DNA from: Streptomyces griseoincarnatus | GTDB taxonomy: Bacteria > Actinomycetota > Actinomycetes > Streptomycetales > Streptomycetaceae | Reading direction: 5' to 3' | Assembly: GCA_014649575.1 (NCBI GenBank) | Contig: BMTH01000008.1 | Coordinates: 62,001 to 126,000 of the forward strand | DNA length: 64,000 bases | Part shown: in pieces, positions 63,487 through 64,000 of the stretch | How the letters are laid out: every line of letters begins with the position of its first letter | Position numbering within the stretch: position 1 is the first letter of the stretch | Translations under genes and position numbers: made by a program | Notes under the pieces: generated by a model | What the model saw: the letters and a program-made list of their open reading frames with translations, nothing else | Databases searched by the model: none | What the model was told of the DNA's origin: nothing

Positions 63487-64000
63487 TATCCCCCGCCGCC
63501 CTCGTGCCGACGGCCGGCGGTCTGGTACCGCCGGTGGCCGTGGCGCCCGAGTCCACCCAGCAGGCCATCGCGTACCCGTCGCTGTTCCTGCTGGTGCTGA
63601 TCGGGGCGCTGGTGCCGGTGGTGCCGACGGGCGCGCTGGTCAGCTCGGCGGCCGTGGTCGCCTTCCACCAGACCGCGCCGTTCTCGATGGCGCTGGTGTT
63701 CGTGACGGCGTCGCTGGCCGCCTTCCTGGGTGACGTGGCGCTGTACTGGCTGGGGCGGCGCGGGATGACGTCGAAGAACGGCTCGCGCTGGCTGGAGGCG
63801 ATCCGGGAGCGCGCCCCCGAGGAGCGGCTGGCGCAGGCCCAGGAGAAGCTCGCCGACCACGGGGTGGCCGTGCTGGTGCTGTCCCGGCTGATCCCGGCCG
63901 GGCGGCTCCCGGTGATGCTGGCCTGCCTGGTCGCGAAGTGGCCGCTGCGGCGCTTCGTCCGCGGCAACCTGCCGGCCTGTCTGGCCTGGGCGGCGACCTA
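63483..64000 (+). CDS. DedA/VTT-family membrane protein, 3' truncated by window end
   Basis: GTG 63483 overlaps the previous stop; 172 residues are visible and the frame is still open at 64000. First helix SLFLLVLIGALVPVVPTGAL, then FVTASLAAFLGDVALYWLGRRG and the DedA signature segment SRLIPAGRLPVMLACLVAKW. DedA proteins include undecaprenyl-phosphate and phospholipid flippases and proton-coupled carriers. The C terminus lies outside the window. Confidence 0.88.
   Translation, partial: MISPAALVPTAGGLVPPVAVAPESTQQAIAYPSLFLLVLIGALVPVVPTGALVSSAAVVAFHQTAPFSMALVFVTASLAAFLGDVALYWLGRRGMTSKNGSRWLEAIRERAPEERLAQAQEKLADHGVAVLVLSRLIPAGRLPVMLACLVAKWPLRRFVRGNLPACLAWAAT

Overview
The window is high-GC actinobacterial chromosome, almost certainly Streptomyces. 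GC is very high, GTG and TTG starts are common, and stop/start overlaps of the ATGA/GTGA type are frequent. CebR-type palindromes (TGGGAGCGCTCCCA) sit beside cellulase genes. Nothing looks like a prophage, IS element, CRISPR array, tRNA or rRNA; the window reads as accessory catabolic and housekeeping chromosome.

Layout. (1) 1-1043: tail of an oxalate/formate-type MFS transporter. (2) 1118-9798: an eight-gene minus-strand operon of the ebo (metabolite traffic) type: inositol-phosphate-synthase-like cyclase, UbiA-like EboC, TIM-barrel isomerase, EboA, TatD-like EboB, EboE, alkaline-phosphatase-fold hydrolase and a Tat-exported TIM-barrel protein. (3) 10387-22266: a sugar/glycoside locus on the minus strand: a 1238-aa secreted GSDH-PKD-CBM6-ThuA-DUF1080 protein, a TIM-barrel isomerase, a Gfo/Idh/MocA oxidoreductase, a CUT2 ABC transporter and a ROK repressor. 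The ROK gene and the secreted-protein gene share a 24-bp dyad upstream. Two long non-coding hairpin-rich stretches lie here (9835-10345 and 20376-21055). (4) 22464-32642: a formate/oxalate locus: FadR-type GntR regulator, KAS III, a 46-aa transporter small subunit, a second OFA-type MFS transporter and, divergently, a ketopantoate-reductase-like gene, a formate dehydrogenase whose alpha subunit is split and order-swapped, a NuoE-NuoF fusion, and fdhD. (5) 32766-40844: secreted DUF4185 protein, BASS-type transporter with divergent LysR regulator, long-chain acyl-CoA ligase, aldo/keto reductase, SDR, and a methyltransferase with a His-rich N terminus. (6) 40994-48912: cellulolytic island of GH6 exocellulase, GH48 cellulase and GH74 xyloglucanase, all with CBM2 modules, with CebR operators between the divergent GH6 and GH48 genes. 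(7) 48970-64000: mixed genes: CPT-like kinase, peptidase E, methyltransferase, pterin dehydratase, two XRE-type regulators, a stand-alone second dnaK with an HspR-like operator, glycerophosphodiesterase, OsmC, a MoxR ATPase/VWA-metallopeptidase pair, a membrane alkaline-phosphatase-fold protein, a UlaG-type hydrolase and a truncated DedA protein.

How they fit. Blocks 3 and 6 together suggest plant-polymer use: secreted cellulases and xyloglucanase release oligosaccharides, and the GSDH/ThuA/DUF1080 protein plus ABC importer, oxidoreductase and isomerase look like an oxidised (3-keto-type) glycoside route. Block 4 would bring in oxalate or formate and oxidise formate to CO2 with NAD+. Block 2 is predicted to make or move an unknown small metabolite. 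Functions are family-level inferences from the sequence; no database search was run.
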